DNA of 64,000 nucleotides from Sarcocystis neurona (GCA_000727475.1 KL647289.1:163070-227069); one strand, 5' to 3'. Positions 1 through 13,600 are shown, counted from the stretch's first letter. Numbers and translations are program-made. The notes: generated by a model from the letters alone, not told the origin.

Positions 1-150
1 CCTCCTGCTGCTCCTCCTTTTCCTCCTGCTGCTCCTTCCTTTCGTCCTGCTGCTCCTCCTTTCCTGCTGCTGCTCCTCCTTTTCCTCCTCCCCTCCTCCT
101 TCTCCTCTTCCTCCTCCTCCACCACCTCTCTCTTTCTTGATGTATAGCAG
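1..150. repeat. CTG/CCT pyrimidine-rich trinucleotide tract
   Basis: The window opens with degenerate CCT/CTG triplets (GGAGCAGCAGGAGG-type on the other strand), followed by CCTCCT runs up to about position 130. This is the same CAG/CTG class seen elsewhere in the window. Whether it is coding (Gln/Glu/Gly/Ala-rich on the minus strand) cannot be judged because the sequence starts here. Confidence 0.7.
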
Positions 151-644
151 TATACGTGTACATACATGCACACACATTTTTATATATTTTCCTCTCCTTT
201 CTCTCTCTCTGTCTGTCTCTTTTTGTATGTGTCCCCATACGTATATACACATGTGAAACACACACACAAGAACATTCGAATCTTTTACCGTCCTCCCTCT
301 GCATGCAGTCGCGTACACATGCGGGTATATTTATACGTTGAAAACGCGCGCTCTATTTTCTGTTGAGTGCAACGTTAAGGACAGGACAAACAGATTTATG
401 GACACACACACATATACATATACATGGATGAATAGCTCGCTGTACTTTCTCTCTTCTTAACGGGTATTTAGACGTATGTTAAGAATATATATAGTGTACG
501 TGGGAACACCATGCTTTACCTTTTCTGTTCTTGACGAATATGTGTGTGTGTGTGGCCAACAGGGGTATGTACACACACAAATATGGTTCTCTTTCTTTTC
601 TCTCTTTTCTTGACCAGCTCAGATTTGTTTGTTGAGTCGTGTAC

Positions 645-1209
645 CTTCAGCAGCTGTTCCGCAGCTGCGTAGGACACATTCGAAGAAAAGACGTCCATTT
701 GCTCCTGCTGCTGCATTTTTATGCTTCTTGGTGGACGAAGACACTGAACAATGCCACTTATATCTTTCACACGTTTGAAACCTGCCGAAGTAACACACAC
801 ACACACACATATCAACCCGAGTACAAAGCGACAAGTCCACCAGCCGTGCATTGTGTGCCTGTGCGTCTCTATGTCTCTGCGTACGTGTGTGTCCCTTTAC
901 CTGTCTCCCTGTCTCTCTGTGTGTCCGTTTTTCTGTCTCTCTGTCTGTCTATATGTGTGGGTGGCTGGGTGTTTCCCCGTATCTATTTCTGTATGTGCTG
1001 CGTAGATAAGAACACTAAGAACACGTGTCCTTTTCTTCTTCTCTTTTTTTCTCTCTTTCTGTTTCTCTCCGTCTCTTTCTCTCTTGTGAATACGTTTGCC
1101 ATGTGCTTCCGGGTACACACCCTGACGCTTCTTTCTTCTTTCATGACCGGTTGCTTCTATCCATGTGAACCATTTCCTTTGTCGCCAGGAAATCTCCACC
1201 GCGACGTAG
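645..1209 (-). CDS. Unknown protein, two internal exons (partial)
   Basis: Two phase-compatible exons lie on the minus strand. The upstream exon, 1209-1148, reads YVAVEISWRQRKWFTWIEAT and ends in phase 1 at a weak GTCATG donor. The next exon, 781-645, starts after a clean CGGCAG acceptor, reads FKRVKDISGIVQCLR... to ...YAAAEQLLK, and ends in phase 0 at AAG|GTACAC. The joined peptide has ordinary composition, unlike the low-complexity frames around it. The rest of the gene would lie beyond position 1 and upstream of 1209. I do not recognise a domain. A plus-strand frame through 1143-1310 also looks plausible, so the 1209-1148 exon is the weaker of the two. Confidence 0.4.
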
Positions 1210-1564
1210 CTGTGCGTATGTGTACCCGCACCCCCACATACGTGCGTCTTGGCAAGGAAGCGCAAAGCCCTGTCGCTTGTGTGGGTGTGGTGAGGCTATA
1301 TCCCTCATGTTGTGTACACACACATAAAAAACCTTCCTCTTCTTCTCTCCCTTTCTTTCTCTCCCTTTCACTTCCTCTCTTCTCTCCTTCCTCTCCTTCA
1401 ATCAACTGCGCGGACAGTCACACTTGGTACACATGTGGACGCGGGTGTGTGTAGAGCAAGGAGGCAAGAGAACGTACGCCTCGTTACACGTGTGTGTAGA
1501 GATGGTTAACATTTGCATGCCTAGTAACTGTGTTCTGTCGTGACCCGACGCGGAGGGAGACGCC

Positions 1565-1752
1565 CATGTGTACGTATAGAAAGATATACATATCTGTGTA
1601 TCTGTTTATCTCTCCCTCTACATAAATGGAGGTGCAGAAGGATATAAATATCTGCCTATCTATTTATATCTCTCTCTATATATATGGAGGTATAGCAGGA
1701 TATACATATATGTCTATCTATTTATCTCTCTCTCTCTATATATATATATACA
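1565..1752. repeat. Three diverged ~60-bp tandem units
   Basis: Three consecutive blocks share the order GGAGGT(GC/AT)AG.AGGATATA, then ATAT(C)TG, then CTATCTATTTAT, then a CTCTCT tail running into TATATA. They start near 1565, 1627 and 1686. This is a compound microsatellite that has duplicated as a unit. No coding potential is seen in it. Confidence 0.65.
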
Positions 1753-2136
1753 TATAGGTATAGCTGTGTAGAGAAACGTCAGCGTTCGCTGCTTATGCAC
1801 ACAGTTTTCCTCGAGTGTGCAACACACTTTTTAGCAGACGCTCACGGCTGAAATGTTGTTAGATAACGGGGTTGTTATTTTAAAGAGACCGCAGACACTC
1901 TCGTGTCCGAGAAGTGGAGTGCGGCTTCGCACTTGTTCGCGTGTCTTTGGCAATTCTGCGCTGAGTCGTTTTGCCGTACGATCACGCAGACCGAGGCAGA
2001 GAACCCGGCAGACTCACAAAAAAGCAGCACGTGTTCTTGCCTATAGACATGAAAGATGGACATGCATATGCGTGGGTGAGAATGTAAAGGCTTCTTCGTT
2101 TGTATACACCGTATCTGTCTCTTCGTATTAATGCAG

Positions 2137-2570
2137 CAACAAAACGACGCGTTCTGCGCTAAGAGCGAGCGACACGTGGGAGCCAAAGTCCTCTGCGAGG
2201 TTTTGTGACTTCCTCTTTTTCGAGACAAAGTACCAAACATTCACTCTTGCTGTACAGAAGGCAGGCAAGCGATCAGTGGAAGAGGAAGCAACTTTTACAC
2301 ACATAGCCACGTGTGTGCGTGTGCAAGGCATGAACACTCGTGTGTCTATGTTCGCACGTTTACGTACATACAGTAATATTATGTGTCAATCTCTCTTTCT
2401 GTATGTACGTGTATATTTACATGTGTAGACCTATTCAGGTATTCAGAACGAAAAGCGGTCTGGTTAAGCCGCGGAAATTTGAAGGGGCGGAAGAGCCGTC
2501 GGATGAATACGGTGCAGCGTTGCTGCATTGCATGAAGAAGAAAAAGAAGAAAACGACCCCCGCCTCCTGA
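2137..2570 (+). CDS. Unknown protein, three 3'-terminal exons
   Basis: Three short plus-strand exons agree in phase. Exon 2137-2199 (QQNDAFCAKSERHVGAKVLCE) follows a TTAATGCAG acceptor and ends phase 0 at GAG|GTTTTG. Exon 2258-2310 (KAGKRSVEEEATFTHIA) follows TGTACAG and ends phase 2 at CAC|GTGTGT. Exon 2447-2570 (TKSGLVKPRKFEGAEEPSDE... ending in a Lys run, TTPAS and a TGA stop) follows ATTCAG. The joined tail is hydrophilic and lysine-rich, with no membrane segment. The family is not recognised and the 5' exons were not found; the open frame starting at 1853 does not join in phase. The donors at 2200 and 2311 are not strong, so the model is tentative. Confidence 0.4.
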
Positions 2571-3155
2571 ACAACACCAGATGATTCGCTTTTACGTGCA
2601 CCCGAAGCGATACTTGACATCAAACATGTAAGCGCACGAGTGCGCAGAGAGAGACGTGTGTGAGGACAAGCGAGAGAGAAGAAGAGACCGGTGAGAAATC
2701 CTTGAGGAATGATCTACCACGTTAGGAGGTTCTCGAAAGCTTGTGCACAAAAGGAGATCGTAGAGAAATGAAGACTGTTAAAAGACGCCCATGCACAAAT
2801 GCGTTAACAAGGTTGATTAACCTATGTATATACGTTTGTATGTATATATATATATATATATAAATACATTCATATACGGGTACGTCTGGGTTTTGTACGG
2901 GTGGAGAACGTACATGACACATCTCTCCACCACTCCGTTCAAGCACTTCGGAGTTGAACTGCGTAGATCTTTGCTTCTTTTAAAAATGCTACAAGGGTGA
3001 ATAGATGCTGACAGGAACGGCGCGCGTAAATGTCCTTGTAGACACGTGGGTATTCCTCACTGCCACTAGAATCGCTTCCACAACTTCCTCTAACGCTGAA
3101 AGAGAGCTCTGCGTTCCTTCACGCACGTACTTACACTTGTACACAGATACATGTG

Positions 3156-3200
<45 letters not shown>

Positions 3201-5151
3201 GCGATGCGCACGTGTATGAGTGCTTGGACGCGTTTGACGAGGGCAAAAGACCCCACTGAAGGATGCAAATGTCGACGTGGTGAGTGAGGAGCGATGAAAA
3301 TGTGTATCGCTGCCTTTTATACATTTTAAAAATTACGCGGACGTTACTAGGATACCACGACTACCATTACTGGTTGTACTGTTGGTACTTCTGCTCCCTT
3401 CGACCAGATCACATTATTGTTAGGGCATCGCCGTGTGCCGCAGTGCACTATTTACAAATTAAACCACTGGGACATTTTTATATATACGGAGCTCCTCCAC
3501 GGGACTACTCTTCGCGCAATTTCAGATGTGTCTGTCTTTACTCTCTCGTCGTCAAGTCCCGGGCACACGCCGACTGCGTGCACAGCCTGCCGAGCAGAAA
3601 AGCCCACTTGTCTTACTCGTCCCCACAGAAAATGCAAAGAAACACACTTTTTTTCCCGCTGTTCACCCCTATTTCGTGTTTGTCCGTCGCATTCCTCCGC
3701 ATGTAGTCCTTGGGGAGCCGCCGTGCTCCACGAATTCATCTCACCCCTTTTCTTCTCCACGCCTTGTTGGTTTCTTCTCGGTGTCCATACACCGCTGAGC
3801 GGTGTCGGCGGGGCATAAGTTCTCTGTAGAACTGGGGAAAATCTACGTTCCTCTCCTCGAAAAACTTGGAGTGCTGCTGAAGTTCTTTGGTTCTCCTCCC
3901 TCGTGTGAAAGAGAGAGATTCTCTGCTTACTCCCGTCTCCCTACGGTGGACAGCCGCTCTCGGAGCACATCTGTGCGGCCCGTGGCTCGTATTTCTCGTG
4001 CATCCTCCGCTGGAATTTGCACCGCAGGACTCCACGAAGTGAGAATACGCTGTAGAAGTCTCAGAAGAAGAACTGCCATGAGTAGTACACTCGGCAGCGT
4101 GCAAAATGCGTTTTTCAGAGAGAACTCACCAGAGGGAGTCCGTTCATCGCTCCTACAAATGATAAGACAACGATACACTCCTACAGCTAAGTTAAAAATC
4201 GGAGGGATGCCAAAACCACGCGGAAAGTCTACATTGTAGTCTCCTGCAAGTCCAGCATGGACGTATGTCTTTAGGAAAGATAAACTCGTACGCGCTGACG
4301 GGACTCCGTCGTTAACACTACCTTTCTGGAGTCCCAAAGATTCCTCTCTTTTCTTTGCTGAGGAATACGCAGTTCCAACCGCCCAGATACAGCGTTCCAC
4401 GAAGCATACACAAGAGGCTACACCAGAATCGCCGATGTTCCCCTCACTACATCTGTGATATATACAATGTAGTGTAATATATATATATATATATATATAT
4501 GTAATTACGCAAGTAATACGTAAGTACACGGAGACGTCTTGTCGACAAGAGTTTGCACCTCGTAGCAAGGAAAACTGGCAGCGCTGCCGTCTTCCTTCGC
4601 CGTGTACGTATGCGCAATCATATCCCCATGGAACACGCGGAACAGCTGCAGACATACATATACGCGGCTGTACGTAATATTTTGGGACACTTAGCTGGGT
4701 GTTTGCTACAGGAGAGCAGCTTTATCAAGAAGGAACAGAATAGAGAAGGACAACTGCAGGTTGTGACAATTTTTTGTAACAATAGGGTTGTTTCTTCCGG
4801 TGTATTTTGTGTACCTCGTTCTGCTCCGAATTATCTCCTCGCTTCGGATTCGTAATGCACACCAACCCTTTCCTTATATATCGATTTCCTCGATTTTTCC
4901 CCAGTGGTGAACCTTTCGCATCAGGTGTATACCGTAACTGTAAATTCACTGCCTCCTCTCTTTGTCTCTTTAGCCACACGCCATACAAGTGTATATATAT
5001 ATATATACATATGCCGAGAGGGCGAAATACGTAGGTTTGTGTGTGTGTGTGTCTGTGTGTCTGTGTGTCTGTGTGTGTCTGTGTGTGTGACCGTGTGTGT
5101 GACTGTGTCTGTTTGTGTCTGTAAAATTCTGTTTCCACACTCCGTTCTTCC

Positions 5152-5199
<48 letters not shown>

Positions 5200-7664
5200 G
5201 TCTATTCTTATATAGCTCCCTATGCGTAGGCGCTGTGCAAGTCCTCTCTCTCGCTCTCAACTATCTACCTATCTATCTATATACATATATATATATAGAT
5301 AGAGAGCCGACTTTCTGAAGAATGAGTTAAAAATTCTCTAGTGCAGCTACGCAGTTAAAACGCACCCTGCATTCGTCTTCTCGTCTGCCTCTTGCCTCTT
5401 GGCGCACGGAGCCTCTGAGTTACTTTTCCTTCTCTTCGGCGTGCTCCTGTTTTGCCCTTCCTATCTTCTTTCAAATTCCACTAAAGAGCAATATTTCTCT
5501 ATCGCGTATCTATTTCTGGCCGCATTATATATATGTAATATGTCTACGAAATCATATCTTCGGCTGTACCGATTCACTTGAAATGAGTTGGAAAGTCTTC
5601 ACGTCTGTGTGTGTCTCTCACTAGGTCTTGTTGAAGTGCCGACGCATTTGTACTACCCTCGTACCGTTCTTGAGCTGCTTCCACCCTCAGCCCCACGCTT
5701 TTTGCACCTTACATTTGTACGCGTATACAACCACAGAGATAGCCGTACGCATGAAGACGTAATAATATTTATACACATGGTAGATATGTATATGACATGT
5801 AGGTAGTCAAACGCTACATATATATATATATATATGTGGACGTAGCCTTATTCATATATCTATGTAGATCTGTTGATATCTGCCAATACACTCTCACACA
5901 CGCATCTGGACGTATGCGAATGAGTATTACATATAGGTTATATATCTTGGTGCATAAGTTAATTCGCACACACCTGGTGAGCAAACGCATGCATATACTT
6001 ACTACTAGTGAACAAAACATATATCTATCTGACATATATCTATCTCTCTCACTCTCTCTCTATACATAGGTAGATATAGATAAATACACGTAGTTTTGCT
6101 GTATATTTATCAATTTTCCGTCCTCACTCCCTGCTGTACCCATGGGGCGCCTTTCCCTTGTCTGCTTCCCGTTCGCTGCTTTCCTTCCTCCTCTTCTTTC
6201 CCGTGCAGACACCACAGCAGCTACACCTATTCGTATACATGTATACACAAGTTGATTTTTGTGTGCAGGCACCAAATCTAATGAGGATATACGTATACGT
6301 GTAGATAAACGTGTGTGTACATATACACGTAGTCAAATACATTCGTACCTGTGCTCTTGTGAGATGTGTATCTCACTGTCGTTTTTGCTTGACCCCTGAC
6401 AACGATTCTTGTAGCAGAAGCCGTCCTACTTTGTTGAACTCTCTTACACCGAAAGATTTCGCAACTTCAGGTTCTTTCCTCTCTCTTCAAAAACACGAAA
6501 AACATCTGGGAAGGCTCGCCCTTCACAGCGTAAAAAACAATATATATACATATATATATATATATATTCGTGTAGATATATATAGGTATATAACTGTATC
6601 TGTATATATAAATGGATGCATTTGTGTTTATACATGCATTGGTGTGCTTGTTTACACAGGTGTTATATAAATATATATATATATATATGTATTTATGTAG
6701 ATGTATACAGGTATTTACATACGTATATATATACATGTATCTACATAGACATATGTAGGTATTAATTATGTGTGCATGTATATATATATATATATATATA
6801 TGTGGATAAACATGTGTTTATGTATGTGTGCTTATTCACACAGACGTAATATGTATGTATGTATGTATATATAAATATATGGGTGGGCGCAGAAGACTTT
6901 GCATGTGTGCGTCAGTATCGATGTGTGTATATGCGCCCACACAAGTATAAACAACTTTGTGTACAGGAAGAAGCATAGGCGTCCTGTCTGTGTATATACA
7001 CGTATGCACGAATTCTAGAATCTGTCCATATACTTCGGGAACATCTATACTTGTGTTCGACGTGTTGCTGCGGTACGCCTACTTTTGTAGGTCTGCTGCA
7101 TGTGTATAGGTGTACGTCTTTATATGTAGCTGTGTGCGCCGACCATTTCTTCGTTTCCTTTTCATTAAAAGAGAAGAGGAGGGAGCAGAAGAAATTACGT
7201 GTTTATCATATGAGCCTGTGGAGTGCCAAGGCCACTTTTCTCTCGGTGTGTGGCGTGTTTCGCAGGTGGCAGCTCTTCTCCGGCCCTTCTCCTGAGTCGC
7301 AGGCACCCTGCAGGACGGAGAAGTACATTTGCCTCAATTTTGCAGGAAGGAAGAGAAGTTGAGGTGTGTGAGTTTCCTCTGAGAATACACCACATACGCA
7401 CACGCGTGCTGTCGACACTTCGCGGAAGTTTTTACTTCTTCCTTCCCCGACCTCAGTGACGTCGCGCTGGGCTACGACCATCGCTGCAGCGCCGGATCAA
7501 GCAGCAGCAGCTTCCTCTTCTTTTTCTCTTTGTCCTGCCGGTCTCACTTCTTCCGCACTTCTCCGCTGTGGCCCATCCTCGCGTTCTTCTGCCTTTCTGT
7601 GCTGCTTCGCGCGGCTGCCGGCGCTACAGCTGCTGCAGCAGCAACGCCCCACGACTCCGAGAAA
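2571..7664. other. Microsatellite-rich interval, no assigned gene
   Basis: This stretch holds many (TA)n arrays (for example 2842-2862, 3160-3196, 4479-4500, 5156-5194, 5818-5836, 6780-6802) and (TG)n/(CT)n runs (5037-5120). Between about 3300 and 4440 the sequence is repeat-poor. There, two long overlapping open frames occur on opposite strands: 3927-4655 minus (242 codons) and 3802-4239 plus (145 codons, ending GGMPKPRGKSTL). Neither has a recognised domain or clear splice support, and at most one can be real. T/C-rich sequence at 7500-7640 runs into the next gene and may be its 5' UTR or an intron. Confidence 0.5.
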
Positions 7665-9988
7665 ATGAAGGCGCCCCTGCAGGCAGAGGAAGTTGCTGCT
7701 GCTGTTGCGGCGGGGCCTGCTGCTGGTGACGGCGCTGCTCCTCGTGCTGCTGCTCCTGCTGCTGCCGCACCTGCTGCTGCCACTGCGGCTCTTGGTGGCG
7801 GGGCATGCGCTGCTTTTGAAGAGAGCAGAGAAGAAGCAAATGTCCACGCAGCAGCTGCTACCTTCGCCGCTCGAGGAGCAGCAGCAGTGCCGGGCTTCGC
7901 TGCGTTGCAGGCAGACAGTCTCAAAGCCACTTCTCTCGAGCATGGCATGCAGTATTCATCAATTTACTGGGAAACTGGGCACAGGACTTACCTCCCGTTC
8001 TGGGCTTCCCTCACGCAGAAATTCTCGTGGAAAATTATCGACGACCAAGTAGGAACACTGTCAAGGAGAAGTAAAAGAAAGAGCGAGGAAACTCTATATA
8101 CACGTGTGTATACGTATGTACGTGTACAATGCATACCTGTAGCCACAGAGACACAGAGATAGAAATACACGTATATATACTCGTATGGATCCGTATACCT
8201 ACACATATGTATGTAGGGGTGTACATACTCGTACACGTGTGTGTGTCTATTCATAGATATGTGGAATGCATAAACGCACCCATGTATATATATATGTGTG
8301 TCTGTTTCTTTGTCTCTCTGTGTGTCTCTACGTAAGTGGGCGATACAAGGGGGGGGGGGGGGAGAACGGGTCTTGCACACGAAGTAGGACGCAGTAGAAG
8401 ATTCAGACGAAGAAGGCAGCAACACATGGAGTCAAAACTGGTAGAAGAGGCAGCCCGGAAGGTCGAAGGACTGCACAGAGAAAAGACAGGAAATCGTAGG
8501 AATTGATCAAGATGCCGGTGGGTCGGGGTAGTGCATGCATTCTTTCTGTGTCTGTGTCTCTCAAGAGAAACTTGAAATTTTTGTGTATCTGTGTGTGTCG
8601 GCGACGCGTGAATCTGTTTACGTGCATTTCTCTTGCTTCCCGGCTATACAGTTGTTGCATGCGCAGCAACTCTAAAAAATAGACGCGTATCTATATGACG
8701 GCCTCTCTGCGTCTCTCCAAATGTATATGTATGGGTGGACAGACGGATATGTTTAGACACAACTGCTGTCCCCGCGAACACACAAGCTAATCAATATTTT
8801 GTATATATGAACTAGTGCGTCTCTCCATATGTATATGAATGTCGCGATCTCTGTATACATGTATAGATATACGTATCGCTGACGAAAAAGACAGGGACGT
8901 GGGTGTATATGTCTCTCCGCGGGTGTGTGCCTCTGTATCTCTATCTATCTGTGTGTGTGTGTCTCTCTCTCTCTCTGTCTGCCTGCGTGTATATGTATGT
9001 GTAAGTATATATATATATATATACATGTATTTGCGTGTGTGTATATGTGTGTGCAATATATATATATATATATGTATATACGTATAATGTGCGTATGTGT
9101 GTATATATATATATATGTGCGTGTATATAGATATAGGTATCTGTGTGTGTGCATGTCTCTCTCCTTGTCTCTCTCTCTCTCTTGTCTGCCTATATATATA
9201 TATATATGTGTATTTGCGCGTGTGTATATGTGTGTACAAAATATATATATATATATATGTATATACATATAATGTGCATATGTGTGTGTATACGTCTGTG
9301 TGTGTGTGTGTGGGTATATATGTGTGTGTGTATACGTGAGTGTGTATATATATATATATGTGTATATAGATATAAGTATATGTGCGTCTGTTTGTCTGTG
9401 TCTGTCTGTCTGCGTGTGTGTATAAGTATACATATATGCATATATGTATATATATACATATGTGCATATATGTGTATGTGTGGCTGCGTGTATGTGTGCG
9501 TGTGTATGATATACATATATATATATATATATAATATGCATATGTGTGTATGCGTGTGTGTATATGTGTATATATATACATGTATGTGTGTGTGTTACAC
9601 GTAACGATGTGCTGTTGGTGTGTGCTGGGGGGGGAATTTGCAGCTGCGGTCGTTGCTGCGGCTGCCTGCTGCAGTGACAGCGGAGCCGTTCGTTTTTGGT
9701 TCGGCGCAGCCGTATATTCGGCGATACTACGGTGACGCAGATATTGCCATGGCGTTCCCGTTGAAAGCTGCGGCGCGGTTTGCCTTCGTCCCGACGGCGA
9801 CCGCCCGTCCTTGGGAAGAGGAGAAGCTGCTGCGCGACCTCGGTGTTCAAGCAGCCGTGCGCAGAGGCACCGCTGCCACAACTTTCCGCGCCGTGCTGGA
9901 GAGCGCGTGGAAGTGCGATATGGACGACGCGCTTAGCAGGTACATGAGACAGCAGCAGCAGCACCTGCAACAGCAGCAGCAGCGGTAG
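7665..9988 (+). CDS. Alanine-rich hypothetical protein, two exons
   Basis: Exon 1 runs from ATG at 7665 to 8048 and ends in phase 0 at CAA|GTAGGA. Exon 2 starts at 9644 after TTTGCAG in phase 0 and can be read to a TAG at 9986-9988, giving about 242 residues. Residues 1-90 are dominated by Ala and Gly, partly from GCT/CTG triplets. Then follow non-repetitive blocks: [36 protein letters not shown] and [20 protein letters not shown] strong donor CAG|GTACAT at 9939/9940 sits just before a Gln-rich tail, so the protein may instead continue into further exons and the polyQ tail may be intronic. An in-frame hydrophobic stretch before the ATG (7540-7620) resembles a signal peptide but has no upstream ATG. 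The family is not recognised. Confidence 0.55.
8349..8362 (+). repeat. Run of 14 G
   Basis: A pure run of 14 guanines lies inside the intron between 8048 and 9644. Homopolymer G of this length is unusual for the window, where most simple repeats are di- or trinucleotides, and its exact length may be unreliable in assembly. Confidence 0.9.
8985..9290. repeat. Duplicated compound microsatellite block
   Basis: About 110-130 bp at 8985-9100 recurs at about 9185-9290: (TA)n, then TATTTGCG(T/C)GTGTGTATATGTGTGT, then (TA)n, then TGTATATAC(G/A)TATAATGTGC(G/A)TATGTGTG. The copies differ by substitutions and TA-array length. Both lie in the intron of the alanine-rich gene. Stop-free TATA/GTGT sequence makes long meaningless frames here. 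Confidence 0.7.
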
Positions 9989-10690
9989 GTGCGCGCCGGC
10001 CCCCAGTGCGTGTCAGGTGGACAGCACCCGCAGCAGATGCCCGACAGCAGCGACAGAGTAATAATGTACAGCAGCTGTAAAGAAGAAACGGAAGAAAAAC
10101 CAGCAGCAGCCGCCGCAGACACACAGCAGCAGCAGCAGGGACTGCGGTAGGAGAGTTCAACGTAGGAGCGATCGTGAAGCAACAGGAGCAACAGAAACAG
10201 AGCAGGAACTGCAGCAGCACAGGGGGAGCTGCAGCAGCACAGGGAGAGCCGCAGCAGCAGCAAAGACAGCGGCAACAGCAGCAGGGAAGAGAGCGCCAGC
10301 AGCTGCGAACGTCGCAGCAGACACGTGTCAGCAGCAGCAGGCACTGATTCACCAGAAGTTGTGTAGCAGCAGCGACAGCAGGCAGCGGTTAGACTCGTAG
10401 CCGCAAGGAAGACACCAGCACAGCCGCACGCAGGCATTCAGAAGCAGCAGCAACAGCATCAGGCGGAAAGGTTGCAGCATCACAGGCTCCTGTAGAACAT
10501 CAAACGGCTGTCTGCAACTTGCAAACGCAGCAAAAATAACGGGGCCGCGCACGCCTTCACAGCAGCAGCAGCACCAAGAGGAGCAGCAAGAGGGAGAGCA
10601 GCAACCCGACAACGAGGCACAGCAGCAGCAACGGGAAGCGCAACAGACAACAACAGCAGGAGAAAGAGGAGAAGGAGAAGAAGCAGCAGA
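9945..10690 (+). repeat. CAG-rich trinucleotide region
   Basis: Interrupted CAG triplets (CAGCAGCAG, CAGCAACAG, GCAGCAGCAG) recur for about 750 bp. On the plus strand this reads Gln/Ala with frequent stops after 9988. On the minus strand it gives Leu/Cys-rich open frames (9847-10872) that I treat as shadows of the repeat. It is probably 3' UTR or intron of the preceding gene. Confidence 0.8.
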
Positions 10691-13600
10691 TTTTCTGCAG
10701 GACCGGCAGACGCGCGTTGAGGAGGCACTGCAGAAAGAAAGCGCGTCTCAACGTACGGGCCGACGTTTAGCTGCTCAAAGCGACGGCAGACAGCAGCCCT
10801 AGCGTGGGTGTAGATATCTGCCGTAACGAGCTGATGGATTCGATTATTCGAAGTTTTGTCTGTGAATCGCAAAGGAGAGACTTTGTCATATATTGCACAA
10901 AGAAAAGTTCAGGCTAAGCCTCCAGTTTTCGTTTGTGGCTAAGGGAGACTGCCGCGAAGCTCTTGGCTCAAAGTCTTGGAGAGGCTCCGTCTCGTCTCGC
11001 CTCGGTCACATGACCAACGAACAGGGAGACGGGCAACACTGCATGTAGGTGCTTATATATATATATATATATGTATATATATGGCAACACTACAAACGTG
11101 TGCTTGTCTGGGTGTATATGCCTGTGTATTTGTCTATACATACGTGTTTATACATGTATTGGCGTGTGTCCGTATATCTTCACACGTGTGGGTGTGTGTA
11201 CGTGTATCCACATTCGTATATTTTTACATGTACTATGTGTGAGTATATATAAATTCATCTAAAGGTGCCTTTCTTAAGTGAAGAAGTTCCAAGATTGCGA
11301 TGAATGAGCAGTACATATACAGACGTATCAATAGACGTATTTTAATATATGTGTGGTTCTGTGTGTGCGCCTCTATACGTAACCAAACGTGTACCGAACG
11401 GGGTACATACACGCGTATGTGCGTAAGTATGTCTGTATATACAAACATATAGGTATGCATACACATACTTGAGAGGGTGCCTATACACCACACATACATA
11501 TGAACAGATATATGTTAGTAAACAAACAGAAGTTGTCAATATAAATCAATGAAGAGGTGTGTGTGTATACACGTGTGAGTGTATTTCAAAAGAGCGACAA
11601 AAAAGGCCGCGCGCGTCTCTACGTGCGTTTTCGCCGAATACGAAGAAACGAGGAGAGAAGAGAACGAGCTGCGGGACAAGAACAAACGCCAGCTTCTGCA
11701 TGTTGCATGCTAAATTATGTCTCTGATGAACTCCGGGACACAAGAACGCGGGTTTGCTGCTGCAAGAGAGAGACGTGTCCAACAATGCGTGTGTGCTTGT
11801 CGGTCTCTTTGCTGGACACATATGTATCGACACACAAAAAGTACATCTACACTTGTATATATATATATATGTCTGTATCTGTGTCTCAGCATGTGCTTCT
11901 GCATAGTGGAGAAATTCAAGTGCCTTGCGCAGCTAGCACCAGTCTGACAGCTTCACGCAAACGCATTCTCCGTAATGCGTACACACATATACATATAAAA
12001 TATATGTGTAACATACGCATATATATTCATACATATTCATACAGGTATATATATATATATGCATGCACTTTCACGCGTCTGCAGAAGCATGCAATCGTAC
12101 ACATACACACATAAATGCCCAAATACACTACTGCGCGTAAGTCCATATACATATATATATATATATATATATGTGTAAGTCTCCAAGTATATGTTCACGT
12201 ACGTACGTACACATACACATGGAGTTGTTTTTCTTCTGTGGTGTCCTGTTTTACGCCTACATCGGTACCGACGCATGCACGCCTGTTCATGCGGGGGCGA
12301 AGGCAAACGCCGGAACGACGCGGACGTCCACGTACCAGCACCTGCTTTCACCGATACTCACGCCCTGAACCTAATGCTGGGTTGGCTTCTGTACACCCGT
12401 CTATGCCAATACGTTCCCACATATATATAAAAATGCGCAGCTACATATGTCCCTATACATATATACAGAGGGAAGAAACTACTGCAGGACGTTTGAGTCA
12501 GGAAGTGGGTGCAAGTTAGCAAGGTGTATCAGTGTTGCAGGGCAGGCGCGGAGCACCCAGTCCACATATTTGCATGCTTCAGAATGTGTGTATACATGTG
12601 CGGGCATGCCTGGGTAAAGGTAGTAACAACGCAAGCGTGTGTCTGCGTATACACGCGGACGTTTTCCCGCACAACGGAGCCGTCTGCGGAAGAGGCAACC
12701 AGAGTAGAGGAACGCTTTGCGCGACTGCAGCGCATGCTCCTCTTCTGAACGTATTTGCGGCAACGTACGACTCTACAAACACAAGGAGACACTCCTACAC
12801 GAGAATATTTGTGTACGTATATATATATATATGGACAGCGCCCGTTTACAGCTTGCGTGCAGGTTTTATTTACACTGCTTCAACTACACGTATGAATATA
12901 CGTGTGAAGTATTCTCACTGCAGAGGGGATGAACGAGATATTTGGACGCATGTACACGTCCGATTATTCTACTCCTGCGGTATGCAAGGGAGCTGATTCT
13001 TTAGGCATGGCCTGCACCGGGTCGTCCATTTGTGCGCGTAGAAATACGTGTAGCAACTGGGAGAGAGAGAGAGGACGCGGGTCTACGCATAAATGTGTAG
13101 AAGTGTAGAGAAGGGAACGGTGACGATGCACGTCTGTGTAGGCGAAGCTGTGTATCCTCTCTGCTTAAAGCGGTGGTAACTTCCCCTCTCTCGGCAACCC
13201 TCTGTGCACGCCTGCATGTGCGCAAGTGTGGCTGTATGCATCTGCGCGGTCATATACACATATATACATATATATATTTGTATGTATGTATGCGTGTGTC
13301 TGTATATTTGTATGGTGGCGTGTACCGGTTTCCACCTATGTAGACATCTATGTGTAAGTACGTCAGTGCACACGTATGAGTGTCTGCGTAGGCCTGCCTA
13401 TACTTGGTGATCTCGGTTCCCTTCTACCGGCTGTGTGTGTCCGTTGGAGCCGTCATGTATGTCCGTGTACGAATAAGAAATACTAGAGGAATGAGATATG
13501 TGTGGACGCATGTGTGCATGCACCTATGCGTGGCGCGGAACGCCACTGCTACATACCCTCATGTAGATAGTAATTTGTCCCGTGCGTCTTTGTGCGTGTT

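Noticed and set aside
8787..9970. Minus-strand frames of 341 and 364 codons
   Set aside because: Almost entirely Thr/His/Tyr/Ile repeats from microsatellites in the intron of the alanine-rich gene; no unique block.
9847..10872. Cys/Leu-rich minus-strand frames that look like membrane proteins
   Set aside because: They are the complement of the CAG array; Cys and Leu come from TGC and CTG triplets in alternative frames.
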